Part shown: positions 37,401-48,431 of the stretch, piece by piece
Layout of the letters: every line of letters starts with the position of its first letter
Numbering within the stretch: position 1 is the first letter of the stretch
Assembly (NCBI GenBank): GCA_944474755.1
Contig: OX104115.1
Span: forward strand, 66,632,605-66,696,604
Length of the DNA stretch: 64,000 nucleotides
Direction of reading: 5' to 3'
Origin: Limnoperna fortunei
Lineage: Eukaryota; Mollusca; Bivalvia; Mytilida; Modiolidae
Notes under the pieces: generated by a model
Seen by the model: the letters and a program-made list of their open reading frames with translations, nothing else
The model's database searches: none
Told to the model about the DNA's origin: nothing
Translations under genes and position numbers: made by a program

Positions 37401-40400
37401 TCAAGCTATTATCTGGAAACCTTCGGGGGACAAACGGACTGACAGACACCGAACGAAACTGAGGGTATAACATAATACCTCCACTTCGTGTGGCGGGGTA
37501 TAAAAAAGTTAATATGACCATTGACCTAAAGTGACTGTCTTAACCTACCAAACTTTGCCCTAGGTGTGTTGAGGGAGGCCACTTTTATCCATTTATCTAG
37601 ATATCTTTCATATCTCATAACATTGTTAACTACCACCTTCTCCTTGTTACAGCCACCTAAAAAAAACAGAAATAACAAGTGCTTATATACCGTAGATGCT
37701 CGCTTATAAGTCGGTCCGCATATAAGTTGGGGGGTCTTTTTGGGCCTAAAAATCTGGTATTTTGCTGTTGACCCTCGTATAAGTCGGTCGGAAGACAGAC
37801 GTGTTGACATGAGGTCAGAATCAAATAAAAGTTCCAAATTTGTGAATAAAATCATTATATCAGTTTAAGACTTCTTGTTTATTATTTGTTTCTCGTGTTT
37901 TATGAGTTCAATATCGCTTGTCATTTATCCTAAGTGGTTTGTTTACAGTGTACATGTGTTTTGAAAATGTAAACGTAATTATCTCCCTGAATTTGCTATG
38001 ACTAAAAACCATAAAAAAAGACAAACACAAGTAAATATACAAATATTTATTTTCGTAATTATTTAATAGTTAAAGCAGAGTTTTTAAAATAAATGAAAGC
38101 TAAAATACAAAATATAACGGAATATGGTTTGTAAATTAAAATAATGATGAAAAACGAATTCTGTAGCTTATATGTATTAGTTAGTTTATCTTGATTTTCG
38201 GTTTTTAGTTGTATCATGACATTATGGGCGACTCGAGAGTGGGGCGAGTCGTTATATATTCCACCGGATGTATTATGCAATACATACAAATAAATCGATA
38301 CTTGTGTAAACAGTGGTAAATACGAATGGAAATTTGGAAACTGGATAAAAAAAACAATACACAAGTAAAAACAACATTTATTTATGTCTTAAATATACTT
38401 TATTTAGCATAACTATTCACGTATTTGCCTATTTTCGTCTTTATAGTTGGCGATCTATGTACGGTCTTCAAACTTGGACAGGAATTCTTTCCTCTTGTGA
38501 TATGACTCGCTTAAAAGTCGGAACCCTTCTCTAAAACCAAATTTTAACTCCCAATTTCCCGACTTATGTGCGAGTATGTACGGTAGTCATTGCTTTAATA
38601 TGTCAATAACTATTCAACATAAGACATGACATTGCAACATCACTTAGCACCTACTATTATTGACTTAATATAGAAGTAATTTATGCCATGTAACGCTTAT
38701 TGGTTGACAAGTGTGCAACTGATCTATTGTCTGCACCCCTTTCTTAGATACTTTGTAGATATTCTTTGTACAATTCACAAAAATGTCTGAAATGAAGACA
38801 TAGTATTCCACTGCAGTGCTTTTTTAAATAGTTTTAACTGGAATATGTCATTTATATCTTCTTGAAATACCAATATGTTGATAGATTAATAGGTTCTTTC
38901 ATACGTTTTTGGGAAAGACCGGTTGCTCTTTCACAAGTGATAGAAATTTTATGTCTTTTCGCGAGTGCAGCGCAGCGGAACGAGCCAAAAGACATCAAAA
39001 TTTCTATCACAAGTAAAAGATTACACAGTCTTTCCTAAAAACGTATAAAAGTACCTATTTCTTCTGTAAACCAACAATTTTCACATCACTATAACATATA
39101 GACTCTCCATTGTTTTAGACTCTATTGTCTCTGAGATCCAATCAGAATGCCGGAAACAAGAACGTCAAACGTTGTTATGCTTCCATAACAACGTTCTTGT
39201 TTCTGGCATTTAGGGGAAGACGGGGTACATTCGGACACTTGGGGATATTCGGACAGTTTGTTTTTTAATAAAATGCTAATTGATCTCTTAACCAATAAAT
39301 TCCACTCAAATCTTGTCAGTAAGCTAATCAAATGTAGCTTCTCTGATGTCATGTGTCGTATCAATTAAAGTAAAAGTACAAAAAATATAATTGGTCAAAT
39401 TCACTCTTGTGGAAATATCATGTGACAGAACGCCATTTTACAAAAACTTTGTTTACCAAATCTTCGAGTACAACGTTCCCATATATTCCATATTATTACA
39501 TCTTCCAAATACAGCAAGTATTGTAAATTTTATCCTTGTCAATTGTTGATTTATTTATTTTCCAAACATTTGAATTTTTAATACAAGTTTTATGAGAAAA
39601 ATCATAAAAATTCACATTTCAACTGTCCGAATATACCCTCTGTGACATTTATTGTTATATATTGGGAACTTCGGTCACTGCTATTTTTATTAAGTATACA
39701 ACAGATTGTCTTCAATAAAATGTCTAAACACAAATACAACTGTTTTATAAAGAGATGTGGAATAAATGAAAATAGTTGACATTAAAAAAACAACATCGAT
39801 AAAACAACCGTTATAATGTTTACTATGCAAGCCCACACTATATATACACATTATCTATGTCCGTTAGACCATTGCGTATTTGGTCCTTTTAAACGGGATA
39901 ATGGTGACGGTTGTTTTTGTCTGCTAACGCTGACAACATTGTCAACAATCTATCATTTCCTAATTATAAGTTGATGACTTAGCTTTGCTTAACTTTTAAC
40001 ATGTATTTGATTGTCCGAAGATACCCTAGTTAATGTCCGAATATACCCAAATCTGTCCGAATGTACCCTGAATCATGTTCCCGGCTTTTACGGTAATTTT
40101 GAGCAAGCGTTGATAATATCCAATCAACGAACTTCTAATTTTAGATCAGAAAATAACATGACTTTCCAGTAAACTTTCCCTCGCAAAGGTCACGTGGGCA
40201 GTATGGCCATACAAATGAATGTTTGTTAGAAAATTGAAAAGTGTCCGAATGTACCCAGTCTTCCCCTAGATTCGATGAGGCAGCAAGTACATATGTGTGC
40301 CCATGAGCTCATCTGTACTGGGTCATCTGTACCAGAAATTGGCCATTTACAGAAAAATTGTTTTTTCTTGTGTTGGTAATAAATAAAAGTGAAATGTCAT

Positions 40401-42871
40401 TTTGTTTATTTTTGTCGTTAAAACTAGTATTCAGCTGATAGATAAAATTTTTTGTCAACTTCAATTAATCAACAAAGACAAAGAAACAAAAAGATCACAA
40501 ATTTTATTTTAATCTGTTCACGTCTGCAATCAAAACATTTATAATGAAAATATTACTTGCACTGGCCATTAAGGATGCCATTTGCATTTTCATGCAAATG
40601 AGTAACAGCCTTTAAGTTTTGTACTTGTTGACTTTATAATGCCTTTTATAAATATTATCATGTTACCAAAAAATTTTGTTTTTAATTAATATTCAAACAA
40701 AGTATACTAATAGGTGTTTGTAATGGAATGTTGTTAATGATACATCTTAACAAAAATAACTGAAAATGTCAAATCATCAAATAGGAAGCCCAGGTGACCA
40801 CAATCAATGGGTTGTAAACAACTGTTCCATGTCTGTAGTTAACCCCCATCCTTTTTCTTCACAAAAAAAGGCAGTGGACAAGCTTTTACTAATGATATTG
40901 AATTAAAAAGATTAAAGGTTTATACTTAAAATGTTATTCAATCTTTCTTTTCTATACCTGCTATATACAAGTGTGCATCTTCAGATACAACAGAACAGTG
41001 GTGACATCTAGAAAATGGCAGATCTTTCAGTTTCATCCAAGTTCCATTCTCAAGGTTATAACCTTCAACACAATTCAGATAATTCCGGTTGTAGATCTCT
41101 CCTCCAGTGATGTACACAATGGTTTCAACAGCCATACATCTTCTCGGAATAACTCTTGGTGACGACATTTCCATTCTACGATCCTGTTGTAAAACAAAAA
41201 TAAATCAGTTAATGTGAGCTATATATTATATTGTGACAATACAGATAAGGTACATTATCAGAATACTTTATACTTCTGCCAGAACATGTTTTGTTGGAAT
41301 TTTAGTGCCAGGAGTGCACTGCTACACAAGACATCTAGGACATGATATTCTGATTCTATGTCAACTAGGTCGGATTAGTTTCCATGACTACTGTTTTCAA
41401 CAAATACCAACAACTGACAAGGGTACTTGAACTTTTGAAAACAGAGTTAACAGAAGCAAAATGGAATCATGAGCTGCATTTTCTTCTGTACAGTTTTTAT
41501 GCAATAGTCCTTGTAAAAGCTTTTTATTCTAAATCTGTATTGAGAAAATAAATATATTGAACCCTGGCTTTTTGTGTCTTTGACTTCATCTATTTTTGTT
41601 TTATTGAACTCGAAATAGAAATACACATTTTTGTTAAATTAAAAATTTATAAAAAACAAAAGCATACACAATTTAAATTATTAACAGAAACAGTACATTG
41701 GGGGGGTATTTGCAAAAAATGCTCCTCCCAAACATGATATCTTTTTTCAAAATAACATGGCACTGGGCTAAGATAAGCGAATTTTTTTTTGCCTAGTACC
41801 CCAGTGATGCCATATCTATGTAAATTCCCCTGCAAGTAGCAGAAATGAGGAAATTTGTAAAAAATACACTGTGTACTGACCAATATAAAGGCACTCTTTT
41901 AATATAAGGTTTAATTATTATAAAAATATTCAAATAAAGTAGAATATATACCTTTAATATGTGATATTTCATCGCTTCATCGAGGAATTTTCTACATCCT
42001 GGAGCTATCATTAGTAGTTCCTCTGTATCAAGTCTATCAAACAGGAAGTATGGACTGACCAATGGCAGACGGACATATTGAAGAACATCTGAAAGTTCTG
42101 TTACTCTCCTCTTCTGGTCATGCTTCACCCATTTGAGGACAGCATCTAGAACAATCTCCTCTGAACAGACATTTAAATCATCTTTACTGATAAATTCAAT
42201 CAATTTTTCTTTTGGCAAAAGTAAAATTTCTTCTTGCTTGGCAACATCAGTGAAATGTTCAATGACATAAACTCTAGCCTTTTCACTTAGTTCCACACAA
42301 ACATGTGCTTCCGCAAAGCAATGTATTCCCAGACAGTTGCTTGGGTCCATTTCTCCCTCCAGGAAATTACAGCATGCCTGAATAATAGTATTGATCTGTA
42401 CCAAGTTTGCCGCAGAGAGTAACTGCTGGGCATTTTCCTGTGTTATTGAAATGTCTGCAGTGTAAGCGAAGTCAATCAACTGTTCCATTATATCAGGTGA
42501 TATACCATCTATACGGACTTCTTTCTCGTGACTCTCTCTCATTTCTCCTGAAAAGGAAAAATCTTTTGTAATTTGTTCTTAATTTTTCAACAATAATAAA
42601 ACACCAACAAAAATAACAGTAATGTCAAGCCTACTTTTCCATGTTAAATTTAAGAAATCCCATGCAAATAACACAGTAAATTTCCCATTATTGTTACTTT
42701 ACTGCTGGTAATGGATCAACTTTTGCCACCCAAGAAGTGTTTGTGTATTGCTGAAGATTATTCCTATGCAATACTGGTGAGACATTGTATTAAACATGGA
42801 TATGTATGACAACATATTAACAATGTGATGAATTTTGACTTTCTGATTTATATTTTTTGTGGTCACGGTAA

Positions 42872-42902
<31 letters not shown>

Positions 42903-45773
42903 TAACTAACATCAGTGAAATTAATCTTAATCATCAACACTCTTGATGTCATGCACAAATGTCAAATGAACGTTTAGTATTGTAATTCTTAAAAAATCGT
43001 TTCTGTAATACATGTAGTTCCATCACTTAATCAGAATGTTCTAGCAAATAAAGGACACACAGGAAGTTTTGCTGAAACACAGCATGCAATTGTAACATAC
43101 TGCTTTTGTGATCTATAACTTTTCTAACTGAATAATCTATAATTTAACCTAATCAAAAACAGTACAAATTCTAATGACAGTTGTGATATTTGTTTATTTA
43201 CTTCCATAGAAGACCAAATCAAGACCATTTATCATATCATGCAGACAGATGTCTCTACTAAGAATACTTCATTATTTATGAGAGTTAAAAAAACAAGACT
43301 TGTGTAGATAACTGGTTTGACTACATTGAATGAAATATATAATATGCCACACTTTAAGCGAAGAACTGATGGTTATCATACTAGATAAATATTTCACTAA
43401 TCAGCTCATTTTTCCAAATCCACAGTAGAATTGTAACCCAGTTGGTAAAACTTCTACTTGTCTACAGTTCCCTCCCTTTTGAGTAAGCAGATCTTCTATT
43501 TCTCCAAAATTCCCTCCCTTTTAAGAGCCGATCTTCTGTTTGTCAACAGTTCCCCCTCTTTTAAACAGATCTTCTGTTTGTCCACAGTTCCCTCCCTTTC
43601 GAGTGGACCTATGGCATATACTAAACTGTTACCTTTGCTTTATTTTAAGAAATAAAAAAATAAACATATGGCTTTTCTTAATAACTATTTTATAAAATTT
43701 ACAAAATAAAAGTACAAATTTGATTGGACAGAGCAACAATGGGAGGTTTTTTTCTGGTACCCCAGCTTCCTCAGCTCCCACCATAAAAATCTGATTTCTA
43801 AAAGTGACTTTAAACACTATTCAAACAAACAAACAATCAAATAATGAAGCCGAAAGTTGTGTGATCCCTTCAATGGAGAAGTGGAAAAATCTGAGCTGTA
43901 GTACATATCAAAAATGAAAATAACTAATTAATTCACACACAAATTACCCAATGCCTAATGCATATAGGAATGGCATGCCTCATGACAATCTCATGCACTG
44001 GAAGGTCACCTGTAAACATAGCCAGAAAATAGGGACTGCATGCCGCCATTATGTTTCTGTGACATGGATATTTCTGGTCTTCGACGCAGATAATTACATC
44101 ACAAAGTGTGTTTGTTTTTCGTTGTTCGTTCAAACCATGTAGAACCGTCAATGCATGAGACTGTTCACGAAACACATACTCACTCAAAAGTCCACTTCGA
44201 AACAATCCTGAAAAAAATTTGTATTTATATTTTTTTTATAAATTCACGCATTCTCGAGGTCTTTATTACACTTTGTTTTATGAAACAATCATGTTATTTA
44301 GTAGTATAATGCATGGATATGGTATAGGCAGTCTGCAGAATGAATTATCCTGAACAGCATCAATCTGAATAAAGATCTTGCATAAGGATCATGTGCACAC
44401 TGTATAAAATTAATCCTTTGTTTATTGTTTAAATAGTGTTTAATGTGGCATTAATGTGTTTATTGTTTAAATAGTGTTTAATGCCTTTAATGTGGCATTA
44501 AACACTATTTAAACAATAAACAAAGGATTAATTTTATACAGTGTATTTTTCAGTGTCCAGTTTTTTATTAGGGGTAGAAACCTGATTACCCCGAGAAAAC
44601 CCCAGACCTCCAGCAGTAAAAACTGGCACTCGTCAACTAAGATTAGAGTCAAGTGCACCCTTCCAGCAGTGAGAGTCGAACCTGCAAACCTCAGTGTTGA
44701 CAGACCACGTGATCACTTGTAGAAGACTATCTATACCAATGAGGCCCACTATACAAAATAGAAAACCATTTAATTGTTTATATGGATACTGCCTTATTTC
44801 TAAAAATGATAGTGAATCTTTAGTATATTTGGAGTAATCAAACATGAAATAGAATTAAGATTTACAGACATTACATGTGATACCTAAGATTTTAGTTATT
44901 TCAATGTTTGTTTCAACTTGTGTTCAAAATAATTTGAAAATCATAGTCGGTTTTGTTATTGGGCCTGAATTTCTGTACTGTTTGGAAAAACCATGAAATT
45001 GATTTCAAACGTGATATAATGGAAGCAAAGCAAGATGTGTTTTTCATGAGATCGGAACAAAATATAACACCCACAAGCTTGCAGGTTACAGACGTTCTGC
45101 ATCAAATTCAATACTAAAATAGAAATGTTTCGCATAATTATTTAACTTTCAAGAATTACTCACAAAAATATTTAAACATGAAATGAAGTAGAAATCATGC
45201 ATTACAATTCAACATTAGATCTTTCTGCCAGTCCAAGAATTATGCAATACCATATTGAATGTCCTGAATATAGCTTAAATATGGGTTGCTGAATGTTAAA
45301 AATCAATCAATCAATAGAGTACAATGTCTACATAGCTGTATTTATGGTAAGTTAATAAATACACAAATATTTAAATAAGAATTTTCACATAGGCCATGTT
45401 CCAGGGGAGATAAAAAAAAATTTGTTCAATTAAAGTACTGGAAAATTATATTAAAAGTCTTTTTTCCTCTTTGAGCAAGTAATGTAAAATAAGTCCATTT
45501 TATTATCATTTAATAAATCAAAACTAATATAAGTAGTATTTACAGGACACACAGGATATATTTGAAACTGCAGGATTCCTTTGTGAACTGCAACTTAAAA
45601 GGAACCCATATAAAAAATGTTGACAACTAAACAAGTATATGTATACTAGTCTCTGACATTTTCACTAAAGATTTATATACAGATTGTCATGGATACCAAC
45701 CTGGAAGGCTTTCAAGAAGGACTAATGCATCCTGGGACAGACTACATGAAGGGTTTCTAACTTTTGTATTCAT
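27171..45773 (-). CDS. Kelch-like protein (BTB-BACK-Kelch), nine coding exons
   Basis: Coding exons on the minus strand: 45773-45701, 44207-44010, 42547-41952, 41183-40958, 37656-37549, 35046-34870, 34221-34142, 29600-29423, 27352-27171. Every boundary has GT/AG, phases match, and the sum is 1818 nt or 605 residues plus stop, the usual KLHL length. The BTB domain (TLCDVIICVEDQKYPCHR ... MFTGEMRES) covers about 50-155, BACK (NCLGIHCFAEAH ... YVRLPLVSPYF) follows, then six Kelch repeats with GG doublets (YAIGGYDGTSR, YAVGGVTEG, YVLGGNDGG). Such proteins are substrate adaptors of Cullin-3 ubiquitin ligases. The motif text is closest, from memory, to the KLHL24/KLHL35 group, so no symbol is given. 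The stop follows soon after the last repeat. Introns carry many transposons. A non-coding first exon upstream is likely. Confidence 0.93.
27822..28977. mobile_element. Intronic element with inverted ends, containing another repeat
   Basis: 'aaggccaacattttt' at 27821-27835 and 'aaaaatgttggcct' at 28964-28977 are inverted, and the similarity continues inward to 'ttttacggga'/'tcccgtaaaa'. Its right half holds the second repeat described at 28117-28806, so this too looks nested. It lies in the last intron of the kelch-like gene. Confidence 0.55.
28117..28806 (+). repeat. Truncated copy of the CAGGG-ended element
   Basis: Direct match to 55125-55782: 'cagcacacttccactt', 'gggacacccatctacagaac' and 'cacttccggta' recur in the same order. 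It ends 'agtgtggtgagccctg' like the copy at 55767-55782, preceded by several 'gggcgactt' phrases. The left end was not found. Confidence 0.8.
29842..29990 (+). mobile_element. SINE family A, 3' part
   Basis: Runs from 'attgacaaggattgccaga' through 'gagtactcaggcttcctcc' and 'catgatatagctgaaagtgg' to a (CAAA)n tail. Confidence 0.8.
30203..30262 (-). mobile_element. SINE family A tail fragment
   Basis: 'gattgattgattgattaatg' followed by 'gtgtttaacgcc' and 'atttcagctatatt', the SINE 3' end in reverse. Confidence 0.65.
31369..31407. repeat. (TTA)n microsatellite
   Basis: Uninterrupted ATT/TTA trinucleotide run inside the MULE. Confidence 0.95.
31472..31790. repeat. Minisatellite, four units of about 83 bp
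   Basis: 'aaactactaaga' begins units at about 31472, 31555, 31638 and 31723. Each continues with 'ggctcgggacatccgtc' and 'gcgtaacaattagttaa'. The fourth unit is the most diverged. It lies just downstream of the transposase fragment's stop codon. Confidence 0.9.
31837..32373 (-). CDS. MULE transposase C-terminal fragment
   Basis: 178 residues from ATG 32373. The diagnostic stretch is SWTNNNSESLNHVLKRAIDW, which matches the T-N-N-x-x-E-S-x-N-x-x-L-K signature after the catalytic core in transposases of this kind from invertebrate genomes. A basic tail (RTRGRKKGQLKRK) follows. Upstream sequence within the element shows no DDE core or long ORF, so the protein is truncated or its upstream exons have decayed. 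The position between long inverted repeats with a 9-bp duplication supports a transposon origin. Confidence 0.7.
   Translation of the reverse strand: MEQRTQTLSTKFHRYFINKLEPTLIEHRKTVDHIGYFDKSWTNNNSESLNHVLKRAIDWKSQPLLDLVQIIRDIVDTQYKDLLRSLVSIEQYRLADSHKQFQVSKSLWMTKTVDERERFFRRFRNHLPPDQKTVTSKDGLMTVIKPRTRGRKKGQLKRKINERTTTIKKTKNCDLDFE
33000..33697. other. Interior of the MULE, no ORF recognised
   Basis: AT-rich interior upstream of the transposase fragment. A short pyrimidine-rich duplication (ctcctttctccctccc) lies at about 32923-32990. No transposase motifs seen. Confidence 0.4.
35265..35575 (-). repeat. Dispersed repeat family B, copy in reverse
   Basis: Contains 'gtaggctcattgtagctgct' and 'gttaacttgttctc', and ends near 'ccaatcaattaa'. 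Inserted within intronic sequence that has 'ataattggctgtgtattata' phrases on both sides (35170 and 35604). Confidence 0.75.
36612..36880 (-). mobile_element. SINE family A, near full length
   Basis: From a (TGTT)n tail at 36612 through 'gcaatttttcagctgtatca', 'cattcggtaggaaaactgg' and 'gtgttgacagaca' to 'ttggccaccacagcccc'. It lies in a kelch-gene intron. Confidence 0.85.
37124..37500. mobile_element. MITE-like element with TACCCCGCCAC ends
   Basis: taccccgccac at 37124-37134 and its exact complement gtggcggggta at 37490-37500 bound 377 bp. The middle contains alternating TATACTAGTATA palindromes at 37166-37217. No coding sequence. A TA-type duplication is plausible. Confidence 0.7.
37688..38585. 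mobile_element. Non-autonomous transposon with TACCGTA ends
   Basis: taccgtagatgctcgcttat (37688) is inverted, with a few mismatches, at the right end (cgagtatgtacggta to 38585), and both arms continue into 'ataagtcgg'. Further 'ataagtcggt'/'ataagttgg' copies lie inside the left end. The 898 bp contain only short spurious frames. TA-flanked and possibly pogo-like, by inference. Confidence 0.7.
38888..39059. mobile_element. Foldback MITE of about 172 bp
   Basis: 'atacgtttttgggaaagac' and 'gtctttcctaaaaacgtat', and 'gtgatagaaattttatgtct' with 'agacatcaaaatttctatca', are inverted around a GC-rich centre (cgcgagtgcagcgcagcgg). Nearly the whole segment forms one hairpin. Confidence 0.8.
39146..39210. 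repeat. Hairpin next to the 39211 element
   Basis: 'aatgccggaaacaagaacg' pairs with 'cgttcttgtttctggcatt', and the stem continues with cgttgttatg/cataacaacg after a small bulge. Confidence 0.85.
39211..40268. mobile_element. Non-autonomous transposon with 30-bp ends and a 15-bp internal motif
   Basis: The ends at 39211-39240 and 40239-40268 are inverted with one mismatch over 30 bp (taggggaagac...). The motif tgtccgaatgtaccc, with one or two changes, occurs seven times: 39223, 39242 (both inverted), 39624, 40012, 40034, 40054 and 40242. No ORF. It lies in a kelch-gene intron. Confidence 0.85.
42872..42901. repeat. (ATT)n microsatellite
   Basis: Uninterrupted ATT repeat in a kelch-gene intron. 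Confidence 0.95.
43449..43607. repeat. Minisatellite, about four units of 35-50 bp
   Basis: 'gatcttctgtttgtc' and 'agttccctcccttt' alternate, with units starting near 43449, 43490, 43528 and 43567. Intronic. Confidence 0.75.
43733..43835 (+). mobile_element. SINE family A, 3' fragment
   Basis: 'ggtaccccagcttcctc' and 'gactttaaacactattcaaa', then a (CAAA)n tail. Confidence 0.65.
44397..44544. repeat. Perfect 49-bp inverted repeat
   Basis: 44397-44445 is the exact reverse complement of 44496-44544. The 50-bp spacer is itself a partial duplicate of the left arm ('tgtttattgtttaaatagtg' occurs in both). The sequence is the tail end of the adjoining SINE family copy, duplicated head to head. Confidence 0.95.
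44550..44746 (-). mobile_element. SINE family A copy
   Basis: 'ccccgagaaaaccccagacc', 'cagtgagagtcgaacctgc' and 'gttgacagaccacgtgatca', ending at 'aatgaggccca'. It lies in a kelch-gene intron. Confidence 0.8.
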
Positions 45774-46589
45774 TCTGAAAAAAATATTGTTCATTCTTAA
45801 AAATCATTAAGAATTTTAATCAGGATTTCTAATTAAAAGCTAAATAACATGTTACATGTAGAAAAACTGACCACTAACACTTCTTATTTATATTTTGAAT
45901 TTTTGGTCATTGACTGCTTACATGCGAAATAGGGGTACATGGTTAGTCTAGATGAACAGGAAATGTCAGAAAATTAGAACAGAAGAATATCCACAATAAG
46001 TTCTCATTCATTATTCACCAAAATCAACTTCATTGAACATGAGGCAAACTACTGTCAGCCATTTTTCAGCTATATTTTTTTCTAATTCTTTATTAACCAA
46101 ATGCTTATAGCATATACGTACAAATGCATATACAAATGCATATATCATCATCCAGTTTTTATTGGGAGAAAAAGCCAGAGTACCAGATTTTCTGTAGGAA
46201 AACTAAATAATTGTAAAATTCAGATTGTATTCCAAATAATAAGTCTAATCAATTAAGAACTTAAAAATTCTATAATATCACTGTATCCAAAATACTGTCA
46301 AAAGTATCGGACATAATTATATCATCATTACATACCTTATTTTACAACTGAGTTGTCTTTCTTTGTAAACACAGAAAAGAAATTTTATTTAAGGGAAAAT
46401 GGGCAAATTTAACAAAATTGTTCTGCTACATCTTTTCACAGATAAATAATACAATAATGAAACAAATATTTGGATGTACTTGAGTGTAAATGATGATCAG
46501 AAGGTACCTTGACTTTACTTACAGAAGTTCTTTGCTTAACTTTGGTGACAATTCAGAACAATTAATTGGTTAATTTAATTGCATAAGGA

Positions 46590-46790
46590 AGTGAGCCTCT
46601 CTGGGTGTTTAGTTAAGGTAGTTAGTCACCTTCCATTGATTCCTTGCATGTCCCAAATTAGGGTTTCGAGTTCAAGTCTGACTTTCAGCAGGGTGTGCTC
46701 CACTCCAACTTAATTTAGAATGACTGCTATTATTAATGCCAAGGTTTGGGGTCGTCACATGCACTGGGTACTACAGCTTCCTAAAATTTC
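46590..46790 (+). mobile_element. SINE family A, degenerate
   Basis: 'gtgagcctctctgggtg', 'tttagttaaggtagttag', 'gggtttcgagttcaagtctg' (B-box-like) and 'gggtactacagcttcc' follow the order of the SINE. Confidence 0.65.
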
Positions 46791-48417
46791 TTAGTTTTTT
46801 TTTTAAGTCTTTGATATTCAATTTAACTTTCAAACTACATGAGGTTTATGAAAAAGGCATTTTTATACAAGCATTTTCTTTAAGGACAAAAAACATGTAG
46901 ATTTCTAAGTTTTTGACAGTAAATTTAAAAGTAATATCCCTACAGCTAATTTATTGCAAATTTAACATACACAGTTTTGTTATTTGCAGTTTATATTTTT
47001 TCTCCATGTAATTTTTAATTGTTTAAGTAAAATAATATGTGTTTGATGTGGTACAACAGCTTCAGTTAACTGAGGAATTCCGTGTAGGTTTCATAACAAC
47101 TGCCAAAATCTATATTCGAGAGATAAAACAAACAGAAATCAACGTTTAGATATATATTCAGTAGCCAAGTAGGTAAATATACCTACATCAAACAAAATTT
47201 ACACCTGTTGTTAACGAGAATAAATTCCTTTATTGTATGTCTTATCTACCTTGTACCCATGATTCTATCGAACAAAATAATCAATTTAACGTCTATTTGG
47301 TACAAAATAAATATGTCTGATAATCTCCTTTACTTTTATATGACAGTGTGTTTAGAGAAATAAAATGTTCATAAAGTTTTGAAGTTGTGAATGAAAATAT
47401 AAAAATATAAACTCTGGTTTGCAACTTTGACATTTTTTTCCATCTACTTCTTTGGAATTATGGGGACTGAAAGTGGGAGTTTACTCAGCCAAATTAAGCT
47501 GAAAACATTCGTTACTTATGTAAGTTCTTAATTTTATTAGAGAATTTTAAGTGGTTTTAATGAAGGACTTAAGTATTGGAACCACAGTGCAATAACATAC
47601 AGTGAAAAACAAACTAACCAATCAAAAACTGAAAAAACAGTAATATGCTGGACATTTTAATACAGCATTTGCACAAGCATATGATCTTTGTGCACCATTA
47701 TTGATCATTTTAAAGTGTGGAAACCATAGATTGGCTACAAAATCTCTTTTTTTTTCATGATTTCTCTGTATGAAGCGTACTTTGATCATTACTGGCTAAA
47801 GAATTACTTGTACCTTGTCATATTTATACAGTCATGAAACATACAAGACAAGCATAGTAAGGACCTCTGTAAATGTTTGTAAGTCTCATACAAATGACCT
47901 TGACATTTTCTTACAATGTATGTATATGGTATAGACCATCTTTTGTGCAAGCAAAGATGTCTTCACAAAAACAGTATTTCATCATTTGTAGTTATGTACT
48001 GTAATGGAGAAAGTTGGAAGAGCAAAATACTTGCATGCGCTATTAATAGACTTCTTACATGGAGTGGTTTACTACATACCTATATAAAGAAAATATAAAA
48101 ACATGGTAAAAAGTTAGTTAATATGGATTGTTTTAACTCTTCTTACTTTACTAGTAGAAACCTTTGATACAAATTTTGTCAGAAAGTTTAAAAATTGAAA
48201 GAGAACCCTTACACAGATTTTCCATATAGTTTACATTTGCAAGGAACACTATGTACTGACATAAAATTGAATTGCTGATATAAACTTTTGATATAAATTT
48301 CGTAGAAATATAGAAGTAATGTGAAAGCCCACACAATGCAATTTTTTATTAAGTTACATTGTTAATGGAAAAGACTCCAAGTAAAAATAGTTGATTGGCT
48401 ATGCATAGCGCTGTGTT

Positions 48418-48431
48418 GGGGGGGGGGGGGG
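48418..48431. repeat. Run of 14 G
   Basis: Uninterrupted G homopolymer in otherwise AT-rich DNA. It could form G-quadruplexes, and its length is uncertain in sequencing. Confidence 0.9.

Noticed and set aside
43933..44009. Extension of the BTB exon beyond 44010 (PVHEIVMRHAIP...)
   Set aside because: This is intron read-through. A GT donor at 44009-44008 and the matching acceptor at 42548 restore the conserved MFTGEMRES sequence.
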